From Apophysomyces variabilis (taxonomy: Eukaryota; Mucoromycota; Mucoromycetes; Mucorales; Mucoraceae), in contig MZZL01000403.1 of NCBI GenBank assembly GCA_002749535.1, positions 199,630 through 263,629 of the forward strand: 64,000 nt of DNA, given 5' to 3'. A program made the position numbers and the translations under genes. The notes under the pieces are model-generated. The model worked only from the letters and a program-made list of their open reading frames with translations. It searched no databases and was not told where the DNA came from. Of the stretch, positions 1 to 10,994 are shown in pieces (position 1 is the stretch's first letter; every line of letters begins with the position of its first letter).

Positions 1-411
1 ATAACATAATTATAATTATCCGTACATATAAAGGAACAATTGTCATACTGTTGAACAATTTAATGTAATTTCTAAGAGCAATACTTGATAATTGCATAAA
101 AAGTAACGATAGCCTTTACATATTTAAAAAAATAAAGTAAATGCTAAAAAGTTTGAGATGTTTAACATTAGATTATAGCGTGAAACCTAAAGTATACCAT
201 ACATAGAAAAATGACTATTTGCTGTTCCCAGAACATGCAAGGCGAAAAGCCTTGTACCTACGACAAAAGGTTTGCACATAGCAAAGGTTTTTGTCCGAGA
301 GGCATTGGTGAACTTAGTATGTCCTAACTGAGACTTAAACTGGTAGTCGGTACTTCAAAAATGTTTTTGTCCGAGAGCGAAATGTTTTTGTCCGAAGCAA
401 TTCTCTTATTC

Positions 412-1165
412 AATGAAATCTTCAAGGGAATTACTACGCGCACTAAAAGTTTGAGTCACTTTAGTAGCTTTTCCTTTTCATACGGCGTCAACCAATCACC
501 GCCGTAGGCTTCTTTAAGCTAATACCAGCTTTTAGTGCGCGAAGTGACCATGCATGTCTTGTTAACTTTTAGTGCGCGAGCTGGGCCTTTACAGCTAATA
601 GTAGGCTGCGTGATAAACTTCAGAGGAAGTGCATTGTGCACTATGCAGAATAAAACTTTTCACCTATTGAAAATTACTTATACTGTATACTAAATATTGT
701 CCGACGACAAGTCTTGGACAATTGGGTGAGTCCTAAGGACTCGAATCGGAACCCATAGAGTGCTGTGATCATACTCATGAGCTTTATTGAGCGAAACATA
801 TCCAATCGAAAAAAATTTTATGAACAATAAAATTTGAAAGGAAACAAAGCAATGCTCCTCGATCAACTAGTGAGCTGGACTGAAAGGGAAGGGAAAGGGG
901 TGGGACCCTCTATGGGTTCCGATTCGGTTAGCCCTAAGGACTAACCGCTCAATTGCCAAGGGATATACTGTTGATCTCGCTCACTAAAACTTTATGTGCA
1001 ATGGTTTATGCATACGCACTAAAAGCTGGTACTAGCTTAGAGAAGCCTACGGCGGTGATTGGTTGACGCCGTATGAAAAGGAAAAGCTACTAAAGTGACT
1101 CAAACTTTTAGTGCACGAGGTCACCAACTTTTAGTGCGCGTAGAAATTCCCTTGAAGATTTCATT
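412..1165. repeat. Nested palindromic (foldback/MITE-like) repeat element
   Basis: The outer arms, about 412-545 and 1014-1165, are inverted repeats of each other. Both start with AATGAAATCTTCAAGGGAAT and share the block containing GGCGTCAACCAATCACCGCC. A second inverted pair lies inside, about 713-762 and 907-960, sharing TCGGAACCCATAGAG. The 13-nt motif CTTTTAGTGCGCG or its complement recurs near both ends (about 438, 532, 567, 1013, 1105 and 1127), as transposase-binding subterminal repeats do. The right arm carries one extra motif unit. No coding frame is visible and I see no clear target-site duplication. A non-autonomous DNA transposon is the best reading. Confidence 0.75.
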
Positions 1166-1393
1166 CAAAATTGTTTGAAGATTTGGAGACAAAAGTTATA
1201 AAGGATTTGCCAGTAATTGTTGGTGAGTATCCTCTGTTAAAATGTGATAGTGAGCTTACCGATGTGATCACCTGCGAAAGATAAACGTTAGCAAAACAAT
1301 CCTAACTAGAAAAATTGACTAATACACTTACCGTAAAACGTAAAAGTCCCCAGAGGGACCAACCGTATTCGTAACGGCGGTATATTGATCTAA

Positions 1394-4300
1394 TCAAGGC
1401 CGGGCAAACTCTCTTGGTCTTCCTTGCCCAGACCAAATTGACTTTGCAATCAAGAATAAATTTTTACTGGTCAAGATGTCTCGGACCCATAACATCTTAC
1501 AGTTTTTGTATACCAAGATGCTATGGTGAGAAACGCAATCAGCTGTGGTAAGCTTGTGCAGGGACCTGGATCTGCAGCTATGGCACACGTAAACGACGTT
1601 TGTGAGCATTATTACTATCAATCGCTCCAACTTACTCGCGAAGAAAGGTATCATCTATCGTGAGCACCAATAATTCTTCGCGCTTTTCCTTCCGTTTCGA
1701 CGATCTCCATAGGATATTCACAACTCCCTATCGATGTCCTTTGTAATTGCATCGATTGTTGAACATCCCGTCCCCAAATACAATGAGTCGCACTTTCCTT
1801 TCAACAGTGAATTTCTTTTGCCTCCAGTGAGGTAAACGCTTGGTTTTGTTAAGCGTACTGCGCTCGGCAGATGTATTTGGCTGGGGAAGGCTATCAATTA
1901 GCTGTTAATTCCTGCAGGTAACGAACTGTCATGCAGATAAATACTAACCTTTGGTGTAACGGATTGCCAACTTCTGAATCTTTATTGACCTGCTTCTTCC
2001 GACTTTTTCTCTTCCTTTTCCGGGATTTTCTGTTTGATCTCGTCCGTTTCCGTCTGCTATAGTTGTACTTTTTACCACCAAATGCTAGTATATTGACCAT
2101 TTCCTCTCTTGCTCTTTGCACGCCTGGGATATCCTCGAAATCGAGCTTCAGCTTGATGCGGACCATAAAACTGGAAAAGCATGTCCATATTGCCGAATAT
2201 AGATCGTAGATAACCGTCGTAGGCTTCGATATGCGCTGTTTTTCCAGAACTCCAATGAGGTTTCAATGTCTTGTATACCTTGCTGCTTTTTTTCCTTCTC
2301 CATTTTATTCTGTCTATTCGGCGAACCAGTATACACATAGTATTCTTTGGTTGAGCATCTCCTTATTTCATGAGGTTCTGATCCGCAGCCATAAGAAGCA
2401 GTAAAGACTTGATTGATGCCCGGATCAATCGCACATGGTGCAAAATTGTCATAGATATGGTTACCGTCAATGTCTTCAACAGAGAGGCTGGCGTCCGTGA
2501 CCACTGACTCAATCTTTCGTGCGCGAGCGAACTGGAAGTCAATCGCGTAGCCATCGGTGAAGATAACATTTTTGAAAGCGATTCGTCCACTGTTACCGAA
2601 ATTTTGAAGCTACTCCAGACTAACAAACATTTATGAGAGATTTAGCTACAAATAATCATAGTAAATACCTGTCAAATCCCAGCTTGTGGAAATCAAAAAC
2701 TTGATAAAACTGGGCAAGCTGGTCCTCATAGTCTTTTCGGTGGCTGATGTTCGTTAACTGTTGAAGGGTCTTGGAATTAACGCAGATAAATCTCCAATGA
2801 GTTGAAGGAGACGGAGACAGAGAAAATAATCGCGGTAGATCCTTAAAACTACCTTTTGCCTTTTCGGCTTCTTCGTTTCTTGGATCGTATTGTTCTTCTT
2901 GAGCGTTTTGTTTTTGTTTGGCTTCTTCATGCTCTCGATTGTATTCGGTGAGTATATATGCTAACACTGGAATGTAGCTGCCTGGAAAAGCAGATAGTTT
3001 TTCCGCGTTTGTTTGCCTTTCGGGCATTAGTGTCGCAAACTCGCCACAAATGGTTTCTACAGCCTGATCAAAGTCCGAGACGGCAAGTTCATCTTCGAAA
3101 GGCCAGTGAGGATCACCTCTAGCAAGTAGTTCATAGATATAGTCTCCTGCAATGACTTTTGCATTTTGTTGGGATAAGCCCTATACATATATAGTTAGTT
3201 GAGAGGTATGCACTATGTATGCTTTCATCTTAAAGTATAAGCTTTGTAAGTCGTCTCGAGATATAAAACTTTAAGCGGCTTTCAAAGTTTTCAGCGACAT
3301 TGTTGGAATACGTGGTGGCCAACGTGATACAGGCCGCGGAAAGGACATCACTGTAACCCGAAAAACTCCTAACAGGATAAACAGCAATTGGATGGTTATC
3401 CAAGAAAGCTCTCCAGTGATCACGTAGGTCTTGAGGAAAATTGGGGTTGTTGTTGCTAATATTGATGCCCATGATAAGCTGGCACGCCGAATACCAGAAG
3501 TTTTGAATATAAATATAAGAAGACACCGGCCTCTCACAGTTCGCAATAATGTACGAGTTGACAAGTAGCTGAGCACGGAAGATAACTTCCCTAAAGAAGG
3601 CCGATAATCGAACGCTATTCTCTAGGAAAATCTCGAAATTCTGGACGCAGCACAGATGAAGCTGGTAATTTTCGAGTAAAAGTTTCGTAATGTTTGTCAT
3701 TTAGTTTCTCCGCGATAACACTCTTTTTCGTTTTGGAGGATTTCCTGCGATTCTTCGAAGAAGATTTCGAATGATCGATACCGCCGCAGCTCGGGCATGG
3801 TTTGTTGAATTTATTTGGATTCGATGTCTCCTCCGCTTTGAGTTGTCTTCCACGTTTTCTTGCAGCTGAAAACTCTGCTTCCTCTGTAGCATTCAGTTCT
3901 CCTTTTACTCCAACTTACACAGGAAGAGACATTATCAGAGACACCTTGCGGATTAAAAACTGTATTAGCTTACCAGGCTTCTTTTCATGGCGCGCGTTCA
4001 GTGGACATGCTTTTTATCGTTTATTTGGATGACCACTCTACCCGCAGTCTTTGCAAAAGACTGAACATGATATGTGTGCAATGATAAATAAAGGCTATTG
4101 ACCAAGAAAAACTTGTCCCTCCGTAAGACTCACCTTCTTCTCGTTTTAATCGTTCTGCTTCTTGTTGGAAATATTTTCTGATTTTGCAAAGGCAGACAAT
4201 ATCTTGCCAGTTCCATCCATGGGAACGCGTAATCAAAGCTGCCAGTTTTGAGCAGCACCACTGAAAAACGGCTTGAAGCATAATGAGAAAAGACAACGCA

Positions 4301-4404
4301 AAAGAGATGTGATAGAATGTTCTTGCTACTTCTATTGTCTCTTTTAAGGTACGACCGTAGTCCGCAACCGTCACATGCGTAATTGGACAACTTTTGCTCT
4401 TCAC
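1394..4404 (-). pseudogene. Decayed TnpB/Fanzor-like RNA-guided nuclease gene
   Basis: Several frames on the minus strand together resemble one protein, broken by stops and frameshifts. From the N-terminus they show: a zinc-knuckle piece CPSCGGIDHSKSSSKNR near 3737-3800; a helical region at 3230-3700; a PRLFSLSPSPSTHWRFI segment at 2656-3027; a RuvC-I-like IDPGIN at about 2409-2429; a FRGY/REEMVNILAFGG region near 2060-2160 followed by an Arg/Lys-rich stretch; a KVRLIVFGDGMF...KGHR segment near 1720-1800 followed by a stop; and a C-terminal zinc ribbon at 1394-1590 with one intact CxxC pair, one damaged pair and VRDILTSKN in place of NRDxxAS. The segment order and motifs fit TnpB/Fanzor-type proteins; the exact subfamily is inferred. 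The likely RuvC-II acidic position reads IDD. In-frame stops, a missing zinc cysteine and frame changes make it non-functional as written. Confidence 0.65.
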
Positions 4405-4730
4405 TTATTAATGACGGTGTATCCAGACTATAACTTCGTCGTCTTTACGTGGAAACAACTTTTTCCATTATGCCATTCGATGATCTATTTCTCGACATTC
4501 ATAAATAAGACCTTCGAAAGTTTAAGACCGACTTTTTCACTTTTCTAACAAAAGCAATTCTATTAAATTTTTTAAGCTGGTAGGTTGGACAACTTTTTTT
4601 AAACAGAGACGCATCATGCTTAAAACAAGAATGTCAAATTAAACTTCAGAGTCTACGCTGCGCTACTAAGTCAAGGTTATCAAAACCATACAAGCCCCGC
4701 TAAACAGGATTTTTAAGATGTGTAGGCCTA

Positions 4731-4918
4731 CAGTGCTTCCCCGCTAATGTCAATGACTTGGTTAAAGCCTATCGATTGAAAATAGGCGGGGAGTCACAAT
4801 AACGGGGAGATGCAATGGCTTGAATTAGCATAGAAACCTATTTTTCGGGAATCTCAAAATGATTGAAAATAGGCGAGGATTGACATTAACGAAGATTGAC
4901 ATTAGCGGGGAGGCACTG
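4731..4918. mobile_element. 188-bp MITE with TA target-site duplication
   Basis: The element begins CAGTGCTTCCCCGCTAATGT and ends with the near-perfect inverted complement (ACATTAGCGGGGAGGCACTG in related form). TA dinucleotides flank it at 4729-4730 and 4919-4920. An internal GATTGAAAATAGGCG repeat occurs twice. The length, the terminal CAGTG and the TA duplication fit a non-autonomous Tc1/mariner/pogo-superfamily element. No coding capacity. Confidence 0.8.
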
Positions 4919-4920
4919 TA

Positions 4921-7369
4921 ACTGGTTTTCCGAAATTGTCAGTTACAAGCCGATATCACATGCTTGACAGGTTGAGTCGTTCCAAATGTCGCGTATGTGT
5001 AAATCATACAGTATATTGCTATATTCTACGATACTCATATTTCTGTCAAAGAAGATTACATTATCTAATTCTGAAATGCATACAAAGGCACTTGTAGGTC
5101 AAGGAGATAAGCCTTTATGACAAACCTTTGTTTGTGGCCTCCTCTACTATTTGAAGCTTTTCTGTTTTTCTAAAATCATGTAAAGAGCAAAGGTGAATAG
5201 ACTAATAAACTGATGGAAACGAAAAGGGTCAATAGGAGGTCTATGGAACCGTGTAATACTGAATCAGTCATTGATGATAACCACTGAAGGAAAAACCAAG
5301 GGAAAGTGGACATAAGAAAGAGAGAGAGTATTATATTTGTGCTTGTCAAAATAAGTGTCTTCCCTGGCTGGATCCGAACTAGGTTTTGCATTTAACGTTT
5401 TGTTTCGCACCCGGTTCACGCGAATCTATGATCTGGATTCTACAACTTTGCCAAATTTCGTCCATTACACAAGCGGTGAGGATGGATTCAAATAAAATCT
5501 ATATAACCATTAAACCTAGAGAAAGAGAATAGGAAGGTGCGGTATGTGATACCTCGTGTCGTCAACAATTGCTTAACTGTCAAAGAGAAGGGAGAGATCA
5601 TTTGACGGCCACTGTCAGTAAGGTTTCATTTACCTGATTTACGAGGATGGACCAGTGTGTATGAGATCAATGAATTGATCTAGAGATGATACAGGTATGA
5701 TATGTCATTCGTGGTTATCGTCTGCTAAAAGAAGGGCTTTGGTACTATTCTTTGTACACTCATTGTTAACTTTACCACTAAACTATGAATTAATCGTTGT
5801 TTTCACTAGAAAGAACAATCAAACTTTCCTTGATATGCATTCTGGATCGCACTTTATAAACAAAACATGATCATATTTAGTGGAACTTTTTAAGTCTTTC
5901 ATTTTCTAATTTTCTGTCACTTATTGTTGTAATGACTGATTACGCCATGAATAACGGTCCTAAATAGGAAGTGCTACTCTCATTTGTTGAACACAGCGGG
6001 GCAGCTATGGATGAGACCTCACGTATTGAGGAAGCTGATATGGTAGAATAAACAAAAGTTCCGTGATCATTTTGTTCGTGAGAGAATCTACAAGATATTG
6101 AGAACAAAGGTCAGACGCTTGGGGAACCATGGCTTGCTTTAAATATCACGTAAACCTCCATGAGATGTGTTATAGAATTAGCCGAAAGTAGAAAGTAGAA
6201 GTAGAATTGACAGCCAGCTATTTAATTAGTCTGCGCTTAGAATAATAAAGAACTCTTTTTCAGCTGTATCAATCCTGACCCTGGAATTGTAGCCCTATTA
6301 TCTTCTACTACGATCCTAATCTAGTAGTCAATAACAGTATGTCTCGACGTAATACTCAGTAATTCAAACTATTTACGTTGAAAATTACTACTGACTTTGT
6401 TTTGTTATTATAATTGATATATTTAATAGGGTTCAACTTTTACTTACTGTCTTTCCATACATCATACAGACATCTGACGTTTTGCATTAGACAAACAAAT
6501 TCGAGTACACTGTTTTTGGTGATATTTTCCAGTATCCTCAACTGTTTTAGCCATTGGGTCGTTTAGAATTACCTTTTAATTAGTAGGATTGTTATCTATG
6601 ATTTTGGGATGTAGTTGCACTTACCTCTGAAAGAGCACACGCTTTTGATTCAAAATCTCGTATTGCGAATTTTCATGATGATTCTTCTCAAAATTTGACT
6701 CTCCGATACTTCAAACAATTTTGGGTGGAATCTTCAAAAACTTTTGGAAAAACCATTAGACAATGTCCAAAACTGACCTTAACCAGTTAGGTTTATTTTT
6801 TCACCATCAAGCAAAAGATTCGTGTAACATAGGTTTTACTGGCAAAAATTTTCTTAATGTCTATATTGTTTGGGTAATAAAAACGGTTGGAATCTTCTGT
6901 AGAAGTGAGAGCTAGTTTCTAGGGAAGATGAGTCACTGGCTTTTCAAACAGGCCATCACGATATTGCAAGCGAGCCTCGCTACACCCATGTAGTGATTAA
7001 ACTAAATATCAGTCAGAAGACACTTCGTTGACCGAGAGATTCTCGTCAAATCCAGCCACAAGTTTAAGTATGTCTACCATAGGCAACAGGGGGATTGTGG
7101 TCAAATAGTCGTTTACATGAGAGTGGTATATGCATAGGTCGTGTTCATCTCAGGCACCTATGAGCAGCTGAAATATCATACCTTTTCCGCATTCTTTTTC
7201 AAATATTCGACCTAGTTATAGATAATTGACAGTGGCACACTGTATGCGACAATCTTGAGGACTTGAGTTGCATAAGAGGTGAAGTCGTACGAATTCATTA
7301 TCACTTCGCCTTGAAGTCTAGTATTTAAGTGGAGGGTTACCATTCTGTAGGTGGTGTCGCGTTTGCAAT
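4921..7369. other. AT-rich intergenic stretch
   Basis: I see no supportable gene in about 2.4 kb. Open frames here are short, and I find no exon chain with consistent splice phase. It may hold old repeat remains. Confidence 0.5.
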
Positions 7370-7600
7370 ATGTTATATGGGGGAAAAGGCTATTCAGTGT
7401 ATTCAATAGAACGTTTGTTCTTTCCCAAAGACATGATTGAAACAGATGGATATAAACTATCTGTTATTCTACGAGACAGAGCGAAACAAATGAAGCAGTT
7501 GTCCGCGGTTATAATTCCCCCGCATGAACTTCCCTCTATTAACGATATCCCCAAACATGACAGCAAGTTCAACCTGTTCGATGGGAATGCGGATTACTGA
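7370..7600 (+). CDS. Hypothetical 76-residue open frame
   Basis: An ATG-initiated frame encodes a hydrophilic protein with a KQLSAVIIPPHELPSIND segment and ends in TGA. An upstream in-frame TAA lies just before 7340, so it is not an obvious continuation of a longer gene. I recognise no domain. It sits 180 bp upstream of the acyl carrier protein start on the same strand. It could be a fragment of a decayed gene or a chance frame; the composition is protein-like but not convincing. Confidence 0.25.
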   Translation: MLYGGKGYSVYSIERLFFPKDMIETDGYKLSVILRDRAKQMKQLSAVIIPPHELPSINDIPKHDSKFNLFDGNADY

Positions 7601-7780
7601 TGCGAATAGCTGGTCGCCCTAACATTCTACACGGTATTAGCAGGCCAATCAAAATTTTGCTTGATTATGATGACGCAATGCTCATCCCTATAATTTTTTA
7701 GGGTGAAGAGCAAAAACCCAACAAACAGTAAATTTTCGATTCTTTCCCCCCCTTCTCTCACGCGTACACATCCTTTAACA

Positions 7781-8303
7781 ATGTTCCGTCCCAACGTCCT
7801 TTTCAACGCTGCTACCAAGGCCGCCGCATTCAGAACTGCTGCCCCTACCGCTGCTGTGCGCATGACCCCTGCAGCCTTCTCCCGTCTTTACTCGGCTGCC
7901 GCTGGCCTTTCCTCCGCCGACATTGAAAAGCGCGTTTTGGAGATTTTGGATGGATTCGAGAAGATCGACCCCAAGAAGGTAAAATATAGAACATTCGATA
8001 GAATACAAAAGAAGGCCGATACACGCCTGGGTTGTGAACGCGCGATACACATCCATCTTTTAGCTGTCTTCTTGTCTTTGTCATTGTACTAAACATACTT
8101 TATGCAACTTTTTTGCCTTTGTTTAGGTTTCCCTCGATGCACACTTTGTGAATGACCTTGGTTTGGACAGTTTGGACACCGTCGAAGTCGTCATGGCCAT
8201 TGAGGAAGAATTCTCTGTCGAAATTCCTGACAAGGAAGCTGATGAAATTAAGACCGTCAAGCAGGCTGTCGAATACATCAGCCAACGCCCCGACGCTCAC
8301 TAA
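7781..8303 (+). CDS. ACP1: Mitochondrial acyl carrier protein
   Basis: Two exons, 7781-7978 and 8127-8303, encode 124 residues. The N-terminal 40 or so residues are Ala/Arg/Ser-rich without acidic residues, as in a mitochondrial presequence. The ACP fold follows ([16 protein letters not shown]...), with the phosphopantetheine attachment motif [10 protein letters not shown] at about residues 78-87; Ser81 is the predicted carrier serine. The protein carries growing acyl chains in mitochondrial type II fatty-acid synthesis, feeds lipoate formation and is a subunit of respiratory complex I in many fungi. The intron (148 nt, GTAAAA...TTTAG) joins K66 to V67 in frame. The ATG at 7781 is preferred over an in-frame ATG at 7703 because it places the presequence at the N-terminus. 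The gene converges with SEC61 gamma. Confidence 0.93.
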
Positions 8304-9108
8304 AAGAAAGATCTCACTTACAAAAAAGAATATATAAATTACGTATATAAAAGCAACAACACTCGAATCCTTTTTGTTTATCTGGTTGAAATTGGAAACA
8401 GGTATCATTTGGGTCAGGTTTGTAGAAAACAAGGGAAAAAGGAATAAGGGCAAGGGCATCGGAGAAAAGTAGAGTTGGCTTATTCATGTGGTGTTCGCGG
8501 AATTTCGGGCAACGGAAGATTAATAGATGCTTCGTGCTGAAAGAGGAGGACATCTTCTGGTACGAGACTCTTTCGTTATTCCTATCATTGGAATACCATA
8601 GGTATCATAAAATTATCCACGATTGTGTTGGTGTTTGAAAATATCTGTGCATGTTGACACAAATTACAAAGAATCCGCAAAAACAACAAGAATAGCTCAA
8701 CTCTACAGTTGGTAGTACACACAACATTCTTTAATCCAATGATTGGACGAGTAGCTGTCGTTCTTCACTCGCTTGGGTTACGTCTCATATCTCCTTTGAT
8801 TCTTCCAAGACATCAGTCATGATTATGTTCATTGCTTTGCGTCATATTATCTCATGGAATTGTAACTAACAGCTTTGTTTCCGGTGTCCATTGACATAAT
8901 ACTCGTATATCTGCTACAGACACTAAGCAAAGAGGTTCTTCCTTTTCCCCTGTGTCCCAACTTCCGCCTTATGAATATAGGACTCACTTTGACATAAGAA
9001 CCGACCTTTGCTGGTTTCCATTACCTCGTTCTGGGTTTTTATTACACGGATAATTCGTCAAGAAAAAAGGAGTATATAAATTTATGACAGTGAGATTTGC
9101 AATTTTTT
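8304..9108. other. Intergenic region between convergent genes
   Basis: 3' ends of ACP1 (+) and SEC61 gamma (-) face each other. No further coding signal is supported in these 800 bp. Confidence 0.5.
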
Positions 9109-9524
9109 TTATGCGGAGCCAACGAGGATATTGTTAATGGGAATGTGAATGAGCTAGAGAAGGGAGAAGATCAGTCAGTTTTATTCTTTTGTAAAACCAT
9201 CAACGGACGCGTGAGGATGGTATTTCATCCATAAGATGACACGTCTTTCTTACCTTGACGAAATAACCCAAAGCACCAAGAGCAGCAAATCCCATGGCAA
9301 CTGCTTGTGTGATCTTGAAGAATTCTACAACGCGAAAGGCAAAAGAAACCAAATGAGGATACGACGAAAGCGAAAGAACAGGAGAGGGATGGTAACGAAC
9401 CTTTCTGATCTGGTTTCTTACATCGGTTCATGAACTGGATGCCATCTTTGAGAAAGTGTTTTGGTGCTTCGACAATTTCCTGAATCTGTTCCTTGACGCT
9501 GTCGGCACTAGTGGCGTTGTTCAT
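9109..9524 (-). CDS. SSS1: Protein translocon SEC61 gamma subunit
   Basis: Three minus-strand exons, 9401-9524, 9254-9324 and 9109-9153, give 79 residues. The N-terminus (VKEQIQEIVEAPKHFLKDG) is the cytosolic amphipathic helix of SecE/Sec61-gamma. The QFMNRCKKPDQKEFFKITQA stretch is the family signature, and the C-terminal ALGALGYFVKLIHIPINNIL forms the single tail-anchored membrane helix. The protein clamps the two halves of the Sec61 channel at the ER membrane during co-translational import. Splice phases are consistent: GTTCGT...TTGTAG (76 nt) restores Glu at the first junction and GTAAGA...CTCTAG (100 nt) is in phase zero. The length matches the family. The three-exon structure hides the gene from single-frame scans. 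Confidence 0.95.
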
Positions 9525-10380
9525 GATGTAATGAAAGAAGATGGAGAATAGCAGGCGCGGGCGAACTCCCAGGCTGGTTTTTTTATTTTGTTCTGTCTGT
9601 CTGGAGACCTCTTATTGGTTGGAATTGCAAATGAGGGTCCGCTTTCAATCGGCGGCCATCTTCCAATTTCCCTTCCTTTCCTTAGGTCCTCATTGCCCCT
9701 AAAATTGATCTATAGGATTGCTGTTTTTGGTATTATATATCTCTAGGTCGTAGATACTGATAATGTTGATGGACAAGAAAAAGAAAGTAAAACAGCAAAT
9801 GGATGATGCGAAATACACTTTCCTGTCGTCTATTATCCCAAGTTCAATGTTAATCTATTCAGTGTATATTGGGTAGTTTTCAGGGATTGAAAACACAATG
9901 CCATTGTTCTTGCATTCCTCTTTTCGAGAGATATATATTAAACAGCGTGTTTTCTACAAGTTTTATTTGCAAGTATTCCATGTTGGGCGGAATTTTGGAT
10001 AGCCATCAAGTGCTACCCTCTGGGAAGCTGATGATGTACGCCTTTTTCTCTTTTTCTTTTCTTCACGGAATAGAAATTGCAGCGTAAAAGCAGCAAAATA
10101 TGTTTCGCTAGCGTGCGTGAAATTGTATTTGAAGCTTGAAACAAGAGAAGAACGGCATGGGATTAAATAGTTCAAATATCTGCTTTGCTAAGACATGATA
10201 TCCAATCCACACCGCCTTTGTTATTGCTTGAAATCCTAAGCTGGATGAAGTACAAGAGCTTCACTGAGCATCATTTTGCATTAACATCACATGCATTATG
10301 TCCCCACGTCACGCAATTGAGCCCTCTTGTGCGCGTGTCCAACTTACTCGTCCTTTGGTTGTCCAACTTACACACCGTAT
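9525..10380. other. Intergenic/promoter region
   Basis: Divergent spacer between SEC61 gamma and the next plus-strand gene. Contains a pyrimidine-rich block near 9656-9690. No coding exon is supported. Confidence 0.45.
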
Positions 10381-10994
10381 ATGGATACAAGTAAGGGCAA
10401 TCGTGAAAAAGAGATCTTGTCATAAACCTCTCTCAAAACTGCATTAGAGCAAAGTTATGTTCCACCCAGACAGGTAAGCCAGGTTCAAGACTTCGATTGG
10501 CCTGCAACCATCGCCATGGTACGTTTGACTTTGAATGTGGAGACATATACGAGTTAGCGCAGCAAAATCAAACTGTGTGTTAGTATGTCCTGGTTTGTCT
10601 GTTTGGCGTTGGTCTCTGTTTTTGTTTACGGAGAGCCAACCGGCTGATACCAGACAGGTTTAATATCCCTATGGTCCCTACTTCTAGCGACAGAAGGAGG
10701 CGATTATACGATGAAGAACGAGATGACCATGATTCAGAAGCTCGGCAAGGGTTATTGAGCGAGTACGAAGACGAAGAGGACGAGGCAGAGATGGAGTCAA
10801 ACATTCGATCAAAAGTTTCTAAACCACAGCGATCGGTCGCGGAGGACCAGGGACTAGAACCGGAAGAAGAAGAGGAGGAAGAGGAGTTTGGCAATCTGCA
10901 GAAGGCAGGACCGCAGCCTGTGTTTGATATCGGTGAAGATGAAGAGGAAGAAGATGAGCATTATGAGGCCGAGCATTCGAAAAAGAATGTGTGA
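10381..10994 (+). CDS. Small single-pass membrane protein with acidic tail
   Basis: The model uses exons 10381-10390, 10448-10518 and 10584-10994 (163 residues). A three-codon first exon (MDT) with a GTAAGG donor is followed by KQSYVPPRQVSQVQDFDWPA, then a transmembrane segment YVLVCLFGVGLCFCL at about residues 28-42, a basic stop-transfer (RRANR), and a cytosolic region that becomes strongly acidic, with runs such as EPEEEEEEEE and GEDEEEEDE. I recognise no named family. The topology is probably type III/Ia without a signal peptide. Frame phase is consistent across both introns, but the tiny first exon is inferred; the start could lie in another upstream exon. The last exon is the best-supported part. 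The Arg-rich QGLLSEYEDEEDE region could carry trafficking signals (inference). Confidence 0.55.

Noticed and set aside
5365..5450. Possible tRNA T-arm (GTTCGGATCC on the minus strand)
   Set aside because: No D-arm, anticodon stem or acceptor stem of correct spacing could be drawn.
10580..10894. Serine-rich minus-strand frame
   Set aside because: It is the complement of the acidic (GAA/GAG-rich) tail of the plus-strand membrane protein.
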